A stretch of 64,000 bases of DNA from Monodelphis domestica (lineage: Eukaryota > Chordata > Mammalia > Didelphimorphia > Didelphidae), in NCBI RefSeq assembly GCF_027887165.1, contig NC_077227.1, positions 447,144,462 to 447,208,461 on the forward strand, written 5' to 3'. The notes under the pieces were generated by a model. It saw only the letters and a program-made list of their open reading frames with translations, did not search any database and was not told the origin of the DNA. Below, in pieces: positions 44,329-54,884 of this stretch (position 1 is the first letter of the stretch; each line of letters begins with the position of its first letter). The position numbers and the translations under genes are program-made.

Positions 44329-44443
44329 ATTAAGATGTCCAAAATAGACCACTACTGTAGTATTGTGTTAAAGCTTGGATACTGTAATTAGTTATCCAAA
44401 ATTATAATAGGCTGCCTTAAGAAGAAGTGGGTTTTCCTGCATT
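44329..44443 (+). repeat. inverted repeat, left arm (L3-derived)
   Basis: 115 bp that match the reverse complement of 45475-45585 with two or three substitutions and one 4-bp gap. The content ('aggctgccttaagaagaagtggg' in reverse) belongs to an L3/CR1 3' UTR. Confidence 0.93.
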
Positions 44444-44659
44444 TCCTGCAACGAGGTCATTCTATCTCCTTTCCTAAAGATTTCAGTCCCTTATCCCTTT
44501 AGTCATGGTCTTATTTTCTATCACAGCCCCTACCTTCATAGAATACATGTTGCTGTTCCCTTCAGTTATTGTGGACTGGCTCCAATTCATTGACTTCCTC
44601 AACTCCCATTCTCCAAATCTAACTCTACCAGTCATACATAGGGATGGCTATGCCCTTGA

Positions 44660-44920
44660 TCTTATCAGTCAGTCAGTTGATAAATACTTATTAAGCACCT
44701 ACTATGTGCCAGTCACTGTGCTAAGTCCTGCTGGTATGAAGTAAGGCAAAATAGTCCCCACTCTTGAGGATCTCACAGTCTAATAGGGGAGTCAACATGC
44801 AAATAACTATGTACTAACAAGCTCTATGCATGATGAATTGGAAAGGATGAGTAGGAGGAAATATTAAGAAGGACAAGGAAAAGCTCCAGGTAGAATATAG
44901 AATTTTACCTGGCACTTGAA
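44660..44920 (+). mobile_element. ancient interspersed repeat, long copy
   Basis: 'gataaatacttattaagcacctactatgtgccagtcactgtgctaag' in pieces, 'gaggatctcacagtctaatagggg', 'caaataactatgtac'. Best copy of this family in the window, lying inside the spacer of the inverted repeat. Confidence 0.65.
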
Positions 44921-45329
44921 GGAAGCCAGCATTTTAAGTGATTTATTTTCATGAAATTCTTTATACCTTAACCTCGTATCCTTCTCCCCCCCCTCCCATC
45001 CTCATTCATTTGTAACTCATTCTCTTATTTTTCCTGTCCTCCTCATAATCTCTCCCTTCTTCTACCCCCATCACATTCGTACCCTAGGTTGCCCACAAAA
45101 CTAACAAGGAAGGAGAGGGCATAGCAAAGCTTCTCTCCCAACTTTCTTGCCAATGTTCCCACCCCCCTCTTCCCCTCCTGACTGGCAATCTTCCAGTCCC
45201 TAACCGTTAAGGAGTGAACTCTAAATCCTTCTTCACCACCTCCAAAACAATATATACTACTCCCTATTCTCTCCTTCCTTACTCTAACCTCTAATGAAGA
45301 GGTGGCCCTTCTCCCTGCCATAGTCAATA

Positions 45330-46410
45330 CCAACTTACTACATAGAATGATAGAAGAACTGAATTTAGGGTTGAATGGGACCAGTGGCTACTGAATCTAA
45401 ACTATCCTTAAGACAGATTCCCCACTTACAAGTTTCCCAACAAATGATAATGAACCCTATGCTTAAATACCTCTAATGCAGGAAAACCCACTTCTTCTTA
45501 AGGCAGCCTATTATAACTTTGGATAACTATAGTATCCAAGCTTTAACACAACACTACAGTAGTGGTCTATTTTGGACATCTTAATCATGGAAGCTATGTG
45601 TCTCTTCATGCAGCCCGAGATCATGCTAGTTTCTGTGACTGTTACATGACACTATTGATAGATATTTAACTTGAAGTTTTCTAAAATTTCCAGATCTTTC
45701 TTCAAACATTTTTAAAACTATGCCCTTCTGTCTTGTACTTGTGACCTTGTTGTTTTTTTTAATCTATGTGTAAGATTTCATATTTATCCCTATTAGATTT
45801 CATCTTATTAGATTTGGCTAGAGGTCTTACCTAACTTGATGTAATCTTTTGGGAACTTTACTTTGCCCTTTTAGTATGACAGCTGTCTCCCACAGCTTTG
45901 TGTCATCTACAGATTCAGTAAACAGGTCACCTAATCTTTATGCAAGATAAAAACATTAAACAGTTCTGGGTCAGTCATAGATGCCAGGGTCACTCCACTG
46001 GAGATTTCCTTCCAAGCTGAGACGAACCAATAATGACAGCTCTTTGAATCTGATCCTTCAACAAGTTCCAAATACCTCTAATTGTCATCATTTAGGATGT
46101 GTATCTTCATCTTTAACATAAGAATAGAATGAGCTACTTCATCACATCTTTGCTAAAATCTATTTATAACCTTTCTTTTATGTGCCAGTTTAGTAATCCT
46201 GTCAAAAAAGTAAATAAGGTTAGCCTGGTACAACCTGTTCTTGATGAAGTCATGTTGATAATCTGTGACCACCACTAGCTTTTCGAGATGTTCATTAACT
46301 GTCTCTTTAATAATACAGCCTAGAACTCTTCCAGGAATTTAAGGCTAGAGCATTGATTTATATTTTATAGATGTTTTTCTATTCTTTTAAAATATGAAAA
46401 TGAGGACATT
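45330..46410 (-). mobile_element. L3/CR1 LINE (ORF2 C-terminus and 3' UTR)
   Basis: Antisense. High coordinates carry the reverse-transcriptase end: 'ctgtcaaaaaagtaaataaggttagcctgg' and 'gttcttgatgaagtcatg', then a conserved coding part. On the minus strand, 'aatctgtagatgacac' encodes the Asp-Asp-Thr-Lys-type motif near 45900. Below 45620 lies the 3' UTR with 'aaacccacttcttcttaaggcagcc'. All frames are broken. Confidence 0.75.
45475..45585 (-). repeat. inverted repeat, right arm (L3 3' UTR)
   Basis: 111 bp inside the L3 3' UTR, nearly identical in reverse orientation to 44329-44443. The spacer between arms is 1,031 bp. Confidence 0.93.
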
Positions 46411-46414
46411 TGTC

Positions 46415-46720
46415 TTTCTTCAGGCCTTGTACCCTTAATCTTATCTTCTCTCATTTCTTCTAGGATCCTGACCCCCCCCCCCATGTCTCTTGTCTCCCTC
46501 CCAGTTACCAATAAACACAGTCAAATTCACAGAAAATCCAAGAATATTAATTGCCTCCATTTCTTCCTTTCCTGCTCTTCAACCTTTCCTAATCTGGACT
46601 TCCAACTGCTCAAACAGAGTTAGGCTGTTTTTAATATAGGTTATCTTCTTAAATTAGATAGAAGTAAAACAAACTAACAATTTCAAATCTTTAAATAAAA
46701 CCCAAACTCAGTCATGCCAG
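46415..46720. other. unassigned sequence with poly-C
   Basis: Contains a C-run at 46473-46483. Otherwise nothing recognised. Confidence 0.3.
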
Positions 46721-46722
46721 AA

Positions 46723-46840
46723 TGGAAATTTTAAAAGTACATTTTTATAGGCATGAGTCCTTCTCTGAAACTTTATAGGGGGATTATTGGTCAGGCAAAT
46801 GGCCTCTGAGAAAGACAGGAAAAAGAGAGACAAACTGACA
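46723..46840 (+). repeat. local duplication, copy A
   Basis: 118 bp ('tggaaattttaaaagtac' to 'gacaaactgaca') repeated directly at 47506-47618 and inverted at 49267-49378. It differs from copy B by about five bases and a 4-bp gap. Confidence 0.93.
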
Positions 46841-47075
46841 GAGAGACAGACAGACACAGACACAGACAGACAGAGAGACGGAAAGATAGTAAGGAGAAAT
46901 ACTGAGAGAGGCATAAAGAGAAAAAAAGAAAAAAGGGGAAAATGGAAACAGAGACATATAGACAAAGATATTCAAAGGGACACAGACACAGAAATAGAAA
47001 GTGAGTGAGAGACAGAAAGACAGGGAGAAACAGACAAGGAGAGACTGAGAGATACATAGAGACCTACTGCATGTC
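46810..47075 (+). repeat. CAGA/GAGA-rich purine-biased tract
   Basis: Degenerate GACAGA, CACAGA, GAGA and AAAAGAAAAAAGG units. It begins as an extension of the end of copy A. Confidence 0.85.
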
Positions 47076-47089
47076 TTTTTTCCATCCAT

Positions 47090-47205
47090 TATTAAACTAT
47101 GAGCTCCTTGAAAGCATGGATCATTTTTTGTCTTTCCTTGTATTTCCAGAAGTTAGTCCATTGCCTGGTATATAGTAGGTATTTAATAAATGCTTATTAA
47201 CTTGG
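47090..47205 (+). mobile_element. L2 LINE 3' end
   Basis: 'aactatgagctccttgaaagc', 'cattgcctggtatatagtagg', 'tttaataaatgcttatt'. Confidence 0.7.
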
Positions 47206-47244
47206 CACAGAGAAATACACAGGCACAGAAAGAGACACTGTGGG

Positions 47245-47300
47245 AGAGAGAAAAGAGAGAGGTGGGGGGGGGAGGAGGGAGTGAGAGGGAGGGAGGGAGT
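47245..47300 (+). repeat. GGA/GGGAGG purine tract
   Basis: A G-rich run 'ggtgggggggggaggaggg' followed by GGGAGGGAGG units. Confidence 0.85.
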
Positions 47301-47339
47301 GACTTCTTCATACAATGTTCCTTAGGAAGGGAACAATGT

Positions 47340-47430
47340 TGGTTTTAATCACTATCTCCCTGTTAGTGAGCACGGGATCTCACACAGAGTAGGGACTTAA
47401 CAAATGTTTGCTAGGCTTAATAGAAATGGA
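47340..47430 (+). mobile_element. L2 3' end fragment
   Basis: 'actatctccctgttagtgagc', 'cacacagagtagggacttaac'. Confidence 0.5.
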
Positions 47431-47445
47431 ATGGGATTGAATAAT

Positions 47446-47612
47446 TCCTGACATGTATTTGGCACTTTACAATTTACAAGGAGATTAATTAATTTCATAT
47501 ATATATGGAAATTTTAAAAGTACATTTTTATAGGCATGAGTCCTTCTCTGAAATTTTATAGGGGGATTATTGGTCAGACAAATGACTTCTGAGACAGGAA
47601 AAAGAGAGACAA

Positions 47613-47618
<6 letters not shown>
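47446..47618 (+). repeat. local duplication, copy B (extended)
   Basis: 173 bp. 47446-47500 ('ctgacatgtatttggcac', 'caaggagattaattaattt') plus the copy A homologous part at 47506-47618. The whole span is matched in reverse at 49267-49463. Confidence 0.93.
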
Positions 47619-47663
<45 letters not shown>

Positions 47664-47672
47664 CATATATAT
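47617..47672 (+). repeat. (CA)n(TA)n microsatellite
   Basis: About 36 bp of CA followed by about 20 bp of TA/CATA, directly at the end of copy B. Confidence 0.96.
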
Positions 47673-47906
47673 GAAATTAATGAATCTCCTTGAAAAGTAC
47701 TATCTATATAAATAAGCAGGGCCTCAGTTTTCTCATCTGTCAAATGGGGATAATAATGTCTCCCCTCCCAAGCCTCAAAAGATATATATATATACACACA
47801 CATACATATATATATGAAATTAATCTCCTTGAAAAGTACTATATATAATTATATATATATACACATATATATGAAATTAATCTCCTTGAAAAGTACTATA
47901 TATATA
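47671..47906 (+). repeat. three copies of a ~32-36-bp unit
   Basis: 'atgaaattaat..ctccttg' plus 'aaaagtacta' occurs at 47671-47706, 47815-47846 and 47871-47906, separated by TA-rich spacers. The unit resembles the reverse complement of part of copy B. Confidence 0.92.
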
Positions 47907-48009
47907 TATATATACATACATACATATATATATATATCTTTTGAGGCTTGGGAGGAGAGACATTATTATCCCCATTTGACAGATGAGAAAACTGAGGCCC
48001 TGCTTACTT
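47711..48009. repeat. near-perfect hairpin, 72-bp arms
   Basis: 47711-47782 and 47937-48009 are reverse complements with about two differences. The arms hold a MIR core ('cctcagttttctcatctgtc'). The 154-bp loop is TA/CA-rich and contains two copies of the 32-bp unit. Confidence 0.94.
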
Positions 48010-48234
48010 ACTTGCAATTAGTCAGTGGGACATGTGGGGTTCAAGCTGATATCTTTTGGCTCCAAGTTCAGGGCTTTTCCCAGATTACCTCTTCTTGTGC
48101 TGGATGCCAGGTATATGATACTAGTTACATCACTTAACTTCTTGAATTTATATTTCCTCAGCCATCAAATGCACTTAATAAATACTTAGACTAAACTTTC
48201 CATGTTATTGTGAGGCAAGTGCTTTGTAAGCTGG

Positions 48235-48405
48235 GCAGGGTGTTCTCATGTTTGGAGTCTGAAGACCTGATTTACCATTTACAACCTATATGTCTTTGGC
48301 AAATCATTTTCTTTCTTTGGGACCTCAGTTTCCTATCCTGAATAATGAGGGCATTGGACTAGGTGATTAATAAAATCACTTCCAACTCTCATATTCTGTG
48401 CTCAA
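48235..48405 (+). mobile_element. MIR SINE
   Basis: 'tgtttggagtctgaagacctg', 'ggacctcagtttcctatcc', 'cacttccaactctcatattctg'. Confidence 0.75.
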
Positions 48406-48755
48406 TAGTTTAAAATATATGGGTAGAACCCATTAAGTTTATCCTGAAGGTGCAACTCAGGCTACCTCTAGGTTAAACGTGAGTTGGGAAATTTTGGAAC
48501 AATATGAGAAATTTTCCTAGCAAAAAAAGATGAATATAATAAGCATTTTGAATATGTAATTTCATTTGAAATATTCCAGATTGGGGAGAAAACTTTTGTG
48601 TCATCAAGCTTTCCTCATTGAATTGTAAGGAAAAGGAAAGTTTTATGAGACAAATTTTGGGAAAGGTGACTTCTGTCACCATGAGCCCATACCTCACACT
48701 GATGCTCTGTCTTCCTTCTTGGCCACAAAATCAGATATCTCCCAACATGTTAAAG
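48406..48755. other. unassigned sequence
   Basis: Nothing recognised. Confidence 0.3.
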
Positions 48756-48759
48756 ACCT

Positions 48760-48955
48760 ACAGTTTGGGGTAACATAGGACGTTGGACTTGGTATCAGGA
48801 AGACCTAAGTCCAAATTACCCTGTGATAATTACTAAGCCTAGATAAGACATTTAGCTTTTCTTGGCCTCAGTTTCCTTATCTGTAGAATGAAGGAGCTGG
48901 CTAGATGGTCTCTGAGGTCCTTTCTAGCTCTAGATCTATAAGGCTATGATGTTCC
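48760..48955 (+). mobile_element. MIR SINE
   Basis: 'ggacttggtatcaggaagacc', 'ggcctcagtttccttatctgtag', 'ggtctctgaggtcctttctagc'. Confidence 0.8.
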
Positions 48956-49089
48956 ACAATATGGAGGTATGCCATTGGCTCCTTAGGGTTGTGTTATTTT
49001 AACCTTGTATCCTGAGCACTAAGTAAAGAGCCTTGCACATAGTAGGTACTTAATGTTTGCTGAGTTGACTTGAAAGCATGAGATGATCA

Positions 49090-49255
49090 TACTTTACATT
49101 TATATCACATTTTACAATTGACAAGGCAGTTTTCCATAGATGATAGGATTTTGATCTTCAAAACAGTTTTGGGAGGTAAACTAGCATTATCATACCTTTA
49201 ATCATTTAAAGAAATTGAGACCTAGAAAGGTTATCTAATCATGTCCCAACTAATA
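49090..49255 (-). mobile_element. MIR-type SINE
   Basis: 'tacatttatatcacattttac', 'ggaggtaaactagcattatc', 'gaaattgagacctagaaagg'. Confidence 0.6.
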
Positions 49256-49266
49256 AATAATATATG

Positions 49267-49463
49267 TCAGTTTGTCTCTCTTTTTCCTGTCTCAGAGGCC
49301 ATTTGTCTGACCAATAATCCCCCTATAAAAATTTCAGAGAAGGGCTCATGCTTATAAAAATGTACTTTTAAAACCTCCATATATATATGTAAATATATAT
49401 ATATATATATGTGCAATTAATTAATCTCCTTGTAAATTGTAAAGTGCCAAATGCATGTCAGAA
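49267..49463 (-). repeat. local duplication, copy C (inverted)
   Basis: 197 bp. Reverse complement of copy B, including both its unique 5' half and the shared A/B part, with a TA run (49380-49410) at the junction where copy B has a shorter one. About 1.65 kb separates it from copy B. Confidence 0.93.
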
Positions 49464-49720
49464 TCAGAACCTAAGCTTAGGCCTTCCATCACACAATGAC
49501 TTTCCATGGAGTTATATTGGAATAACAGTGCCTCTTAATAAAGGATGAGTCTAGAGTAAGCATTATGAGGGAGGATATAATTGAAAACACGGCTGCCCTA
49601 ATTTAGTTGTGAGAGAAGAGGGAGAAAATCCACCTTTAAATATAATTCCTTATGTTTGCTCTTCAAGATGTCTTCATGTAAGGAAAATTACCAACACTGA
49701 GAATGAAAGCATTACCAGTC
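49464..49720. other. unassigned sequence
   Basis: Nothing recognised. Confidence 0.3.
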
Positions 49721-49724
49721 AGTA

Positions 49725-49850
49725 AAAAGATCTTGGAGTCAAAGATCAGAAACTCTTAGTTGTATTCACATCTCAGCCAACTGGACTGGACAAATCATGA
49801 TTTTCTTTGGGCCATAGTTTCTCCATTTATCCAATGGGCATAGATGAGCA
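49725..49850 (+). mobile_element. MIR SINE
   Basis: 'gatcttggagtcaaagatc', 'gggccatagtttctccattt'. Diverged. Confidence 0.6.
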
Positions 49851-49949
49851 TCTATGGTAGTAGAATAGCCATGGAATTCTGTTCCCCAGCCTTGGGGAAG
49901 AGCTAGTAAATGTTAGAGAAAAGATTCCCACAAATCTCCTCATTCATAG

Positions 49950-50125
49950 GCTCATAAGATCACAGATGTTATCACCTCCAACAATCTTATTTTAGAAGAG
50001 GAGAGTGATGTGCAGAGAAATTGTGACTTGCCCAAAGTCACATAGCTAGTAGGTACCTGAGGAGGAATTCAAATCTAGGTCTTTCTGACTCCAAGTTCAG
50101 CATTCTGGCCACTACCATGAAACTC
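49950..50125. mobile_element. THER1-like SINE
   Basis: 'aagatcacagatgttatcacc', 'gtgacttgcccaaagtcacatagctagtagg', 'ctttctgactccaag'. Confidence 0.65.
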
Positions 50126-50129
50126 CAAA

Positions 50130-51685
50130 TATCCATTTGGGAGGATTTCCACATCAGTGTCAGAATCCTGGATTTCCCAGGGAAACAAAGAAAGATGGAC
50201 TTCCCTCTCGAAAAATATCCCTGACTTAGGGGAGAGAGTAGTCCTACCCTAGAGAGATTACAGGACCTTCACCAGCAGGCCCTTCGCCTACTAACATTCC
50301 AACAAATTTGCATTTGTCCCACATGCATACTCACATGTGGCAAAGTCCCTCATCTCACCCAAAGGCCCATTGAGGTGAGTGCCCAGAGATGAAAGTAGAA
50401 TTGACTTTGGATTGCGTTCATATAAGCCGGTGGTGGTGATTGGGGGTGGGGGGAGCAGGGGTGAAGAAAACAGCAGAAATTACTTTCTCAGAACTCACAT
50501 GAAAAACATAATGTAGTTAATATTAAATACAGCGATTGGGCAACCCTTCCCCTTTTTACAGTTTGTGCTGATGTGTCCTTGATCAGGACCTGTTTTGCTT
50601 ATGATTAATGAGTGACTCACCTTGAGTGGGTTTTGTTTATTTCATAGCACATTATGAATTTGAGGAGGTCATTTAGTCTTGGGCACGGAAGGGAGAGCGC
50701 TCAGGAATTTGCCCCAAAATGTTAATAACTCAGAACACTTCCAAGAATCAACACCCTCACAATATAATGCATTCTTAGGCCACCAGATCCATAAAGTTCT
50801 AGTTCTTAATAGAAACCATCCTCATTCCCAAACTCTGCCCTCCATTCCAATTCTCTGTGCCTGGGAAAAAAGAAAACACCAAGCTGGAATCCCCAGCAGT
50901 CAGGCCATGGGCACTCAGGAATAAACCTCACAGTCTGGAACTTTCTTATCAGAGCTTCAATTTAGTAAACAGAAAGAGATTGCTCTTAGCAGTGGGGAGG
51001 GCTTCTAGTAAACTTACAATACTGAAAATCATCATCATTATTATTAATAATTACTTCTATATTTGAATGTTATCTCAGGATACAGGTGGGGCAATGGTTC
51101 TAAATAATTTCTCAAAATTATTTTTATTTTATTTATATTATTTTTGTGCTTTCTTTCCATTCTTTTTAAAAATTAAATTAAATTTTTATCATAGACTTAG
51201 TAATTACCATCAAAAACATTAACTATACAAATGCATAAAAATCACATTCAAAATTGTGTATGATTATTTTAAAATATGTGAATCATATATGTAAACTAAG
51301 AAAAACCTCTGCTTTTGAAAAAAAAACTTCTAGTGATGATAATCTCTCTATTGACTATCCCCAGTTTATCCTGTATATATCTTACAGGCTCTGGGAGAAA
51401 TACAGCGTTCAATTAAAGAAGGACCCCTGTCTTCCTGGAGTTTTCAGTCTCGCATGTGGCTAGGAAACCAACACAGATAACGTTATTTGTGGGGATTGAA
51501 CACCATTTCTTGAAGGCAGGCAGGGCAGAGATTTTTATCTTCATCTGACAGGAGAACCTGATGCCCAGAGAGCCAAGACGACTTGCTTTCCTTTCTAGCC
51601 CTTCTTTTTCTGTGGCCATTCAGGAACACACAACAGCAATCTAATGGGGAAACCCCACAAAACAATGGTCTTCTGAGTTCTAGAA
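50130..51685. other. mostly unique sequence; possible conserved element at 50400-50700
   Basis: 50400-50700 has no repeat core and contains 'gtagttaatattaaatacagcg', 'cttatgattaatgagtgactc' and similar ATTA-rich words, as in noncoding enhancer cores. 51100-51190 is AT-rich. Small frames carry no domain. Confidence 0.35.
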
Positions 51686-51789
51686 CTTTAATTCTAGCCT
51701 TGACCTTGCCATCGATGATTTTTGTTATATCAGATAAGTCACACTAAATCTCCAGATCTCGATTTTTTCATATGTTAAATAGGAAGGAG

Positions 51790-51990
51790 GCAGATTCGTA
51801 TCCTAGAAAGAGTTAGAGGTCTGGATCTGAATCCAGAGAGAGAATCTGGATTTGAATCTTGACTTTGTTGTTATTGGCTGTATGGCCTTGAGTAAGTCAT
51901 TGAGCCTCTCTGGGCCTCAGTTTCCTTCTCCATAAAATAGATGATTTGAACCTATTGATCTCTGCCATCTCAGCTCTAAATCTTCTAACC
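51790..51990 (+). mobile_element. MIR SINE
   Basis: 'ttgaatcttgactttgttg', 'ctctgggcctcagtttccttc', 'ctgccatctcagctctaaatc'. Confidence 0.8.
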
Positions 51991-52039
51991 TTTGTTCTCT
52001 TTGCCTCACAAAGAAGTCAGAAGAAGGAGGGAATTAAAA

Positions 52040-53560
52040 AAGTTTTTTTATATCTTTTATTAAGTTTATTAATTAATTTATTTTAGAATATTTTTCTATG
52101 GTTACATGATTCATGTTCTTTCCTTCCCTCTTCCAAACCCCCTCCCATAGCCAATGTACAATTCCACTGGGTTTTACATACGTCATTGATCAAGACCTAT
52201 TTCCATATTATTGATAATTGCACTAGGGTGATCCTTTAGAGTCTATATCCCCAATCATATCCTCATCAATCCATGTGATCAAGCAGTTGTTTTTCTTCTG
52301 TGTTTCCACTCCCACAGATCTTCCTCTGAATGTGGATAGTGTTCTTTCTCCTAAGTCCCTCAGAGTTGTCCTGGATCTTTGCATTGCTGTTAGTAGAGAA
52401 GTCCATTACATTTGATTGTATCACAGTGTATCCATCTCTGTGTACAATGTTCTCCTGGTTCTGCTCCTTTTGTTCTGCGTTAGTTCCAGTTCACATGGAA
52501 TTCCTCCAGTTCATTATTCCTTTCAGCACAATAGTATTCCATTACAAACAGATACCACAATTTGTTCAGCCATTCTCCAATTGAAGGGCATCCCCTCATT
52601 TTCCAATTTTTTTGCCACTACAAAGAACACGGCTATAAATATTTTTGTACAAGTCTTTTTCTGTATTATCTCTTTGGGGTACAAACCCAGCAGTGGTATG
52701 GCTGGATCAAAGGGCAGGCAATCTTTTAAAGCCCTTTGGGCATAGTTCCAAATTGCCTTCCAAAATGGTTGGATCAACTCACAACTCCACCAAGAACTCA
52801 TTAGTGTCCCAATTTTGCCACATACCCTAAAACATTGATTACTTTCCTTTGCTTTCATATTAGTCAATCTGCTAGATGTGAGATGGTACCTCAGAGTTGT
52901 TTTGATTTGCATTTCTCTAATTATAAGAGATTCAGACAAATGCTTATTGATAGTTTTGATTTCTTTACCTGAAAATTGCCTTTTCATGTCCCTTGCCCAT
53001 TTATCAATTGGGGGATGGCTTGATTTTTTGTACAATTGATTTAGCTCCTTATAAATTTGAGTAATTAGACCTTAAAGGTCAGAGGTTTCTGTTATGAAGA
53101 TTTTTTCCACAATTTGTTGCTTCCCTTCTAATTTTGGTTGCATTGGTTTCGTTTGTACAAAAACCTTTTAATTTAATGCAATCCAAATTATTCATTTTGT
53201 AATTTTCTCTATCTCTTGCTTGGTCTTAAAATCTTTCCTTTCTTTCCCATAGATCTGACAGTTATACTATTCTATAGTCACCTATAATTTACTTATAGTT
53301 TCCTTCTTTATATTTAAGTCATTCCCCCATTCTGAATTGATCTTGGTGTGGGGTATGAGATGTTGATCTAAACCTAATCTCTCCAATACTGTTTTCTAAT
53401 TTTCCCAGCAGTCTTTGTCAAATAGTGAGTTCTTGCCCCCAAAGCTGGGATCTTCCGGTTTATCATACACTATCTTGCTGAGGTAATTTACCCCAAGTCT
53501 ATCCCATTGATCCTCCCTTTTGTTTGTTAGCTAGTACCATATTGTTTTGATGACCACTGC
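52040..53560 (-). mobile_element. antisense 5'-truncated L1 (ORF2 end and 3' UTR)
   Basis: The plus strand begins with the 3' UTR ('attttagaatatttttctatgg', 'tgatcaagcagttg'). ORF2 then reads on the minus strand from about 53560 to 52390. The longest clean piece (53035-52523) carries '[11 protein letters not shown]', 'WWSCELIQPFW' and 'LLGLYPKEIIQKK'. The upper end stops at 'accactgctttatagt'. The 3' UTR differs from the L1 copies at 9547 and 27634, so this is a second L1 subfamily. Confidence 0.9.
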
Positions 53561-53569
53561 TTTATAGTG

Positions 53570-53775
53570 AGAGAGGAAAGTTTGCAGAGGACTCTGGAAC
53601 CCAGTAAAGAGTATAGAATTTGGAAAGGACCTGTGTTCAAATTCTGGTCCTGCCATTTCTCACTTGTGTAACCTTGTACTAGACATTTCTCTGGGGTCTC
53701 AGTTTCCTTATCTGTAAAATAAAGAATTTGAACTCAATAGTCTTCCAACTCCAAGACTTTGGTCCCATGATCCTT
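53570..53775 (+). mobile_element. MIR SINE
   Basis: 'gtgttcaaattctggtcctgcc', 'tctcagtttccttatctgtaaaat', 'gtcttccaactccaagac'. Abuts the L1 end. Confidence 0.8.
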
Positions 53776-53955
53776 TTTTTTTTTTTAAACCCTTACTTTC
53801 TGTCTTAGTAACAACTCTTAGAAGAGAAAAGGCTAGACAAATGGGGTTAAGTGACTTGCCCAGGATCATACAGCTAGGAAGCATGAGACCAGATATAAAC
53901 CCAAGACCTCCTGCCTCTAGGTCTGGTCTATCTATTGAGCCACCCAGCCACTTCT
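53776..53955 (-). mobile_element. short L1-tailed tRNA-type SINE
   Basis: T-run, 'aaacccttactttctgtc', 'gacttgcccaggatcatacagctagg', 'gagccacccagcc'. Confidence 0.85.
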
Positions 53956-54069
53956 CTGAGATCTTTAAGAAAAGGAGAGATATCAACCATCTTCCTGGGT
54001 TGAAAGAGGTGTTACCCAGCCTGCCCAGATACTGCCATGTGTATGTGTAAACCATTCAGGTCTTCATGC

Positions 54070-54190
54070 TTTTCAAATCTCTTATTCATTTGAATACCAA
54101 TATCCCTGTGACTTAGAGATTCTTTATAATACAGTTGAGGAAATGAGATCCTAGAGAAGCTAAGTGACTTATCGATATCCTCCTGCCTTT
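54070..54190 (-). mobile_element. MIR-type fragment
   Basis: 'cagttgaggaaatgagatcc', 'gctaagtgacttatcg'. Confidence 0.5.
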
Positions 54191-54239
54191 GGACCTTTGC
54201 TTCTACTACTTTGGGGATGGCCCACTGTGCCATCTCCTA

Positions 54240-54525
54240 AATCTTTGTTTCTTGAAGTTGTGCTTGTTCTTCAAGGTCCATTTCAAATGCTGCATCCTCC
54301 AGGAAGTTCTCCCTAATCCTTCCCTCCCTCCCAAAAAGCTGTGACTTCTGCCTTCCCTCTCAGATCCATTTGGCATTTACTAATCTGCCTGGGTCATGGT
54401 TATTCAGGTACATATCTTATCTTCCTTATTCGGTTCTTCTGTTTGATTTTTCTTTGAATCTCTTTAGCACCAGGCTCAGGACCTTGTACACCAGGTGTTT
54501 AGAGATTTATTTGTTGGATGGGCAA
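54240..54525 (+). mobile_element. L2 LINE 3' end
   Basis: 'caaggtccatttcaaatgctgc', 'ccaggaagttctccctaatcc', 'ggctcaggaccttgtacac', 'atttgttggatgg'. Confidence 0.75.
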
Positions 54526-54529
54526 CACC

Positions 54530-54880
54530 TCTCCCCACATAAAAGCTAAAGGCTAAACCTGGTGCATCCTCGCCCCTCCCCCCCCAACTGGGTTGTTTTT
54601 TGTTTGTTTTGTTTGCTTAACTGTTATTTTTCATTACTAAGAAGGTTCAATTCCCTAAAGAGAAAGCCTATGATTTTTTTTAATAAGTCTTTGGACCGAG
54701 CTCATTCATTTTTTGTGCAATAAGTTTTATTTATGTTTTTTATTTTTATATACCAATAATTGCTGGACAAAGAAAAATAATTAAGCAAAAAAAAAGATGC
54801 AGTGCTCAAATCTGAACACTTATATACCATTCTGTTTTTATATCTTTGTCAAGATGAGGGAAACCTATTTAATTCCAATT
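54530..54880. other. unassigned AT-rich sequence
   Basis: Short C-run at 54579 and A/T-rich sequence. Nothing recognised. Confidence 0.3.
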
Positions 54881-54884
54881 CATG

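Noticed and set aside
45043..45333. 96-codon minus-strand gene
   Set aside because: No domain. It lies in pyrimidine-rich spacer and runs to the edge of an L3 fragment.
46784..47089. 101-codon Ser/Leu/Cys/Phe-rich minus-strand frame
   Set aside because: Antisense translation of the CAGA/GAGA tract.
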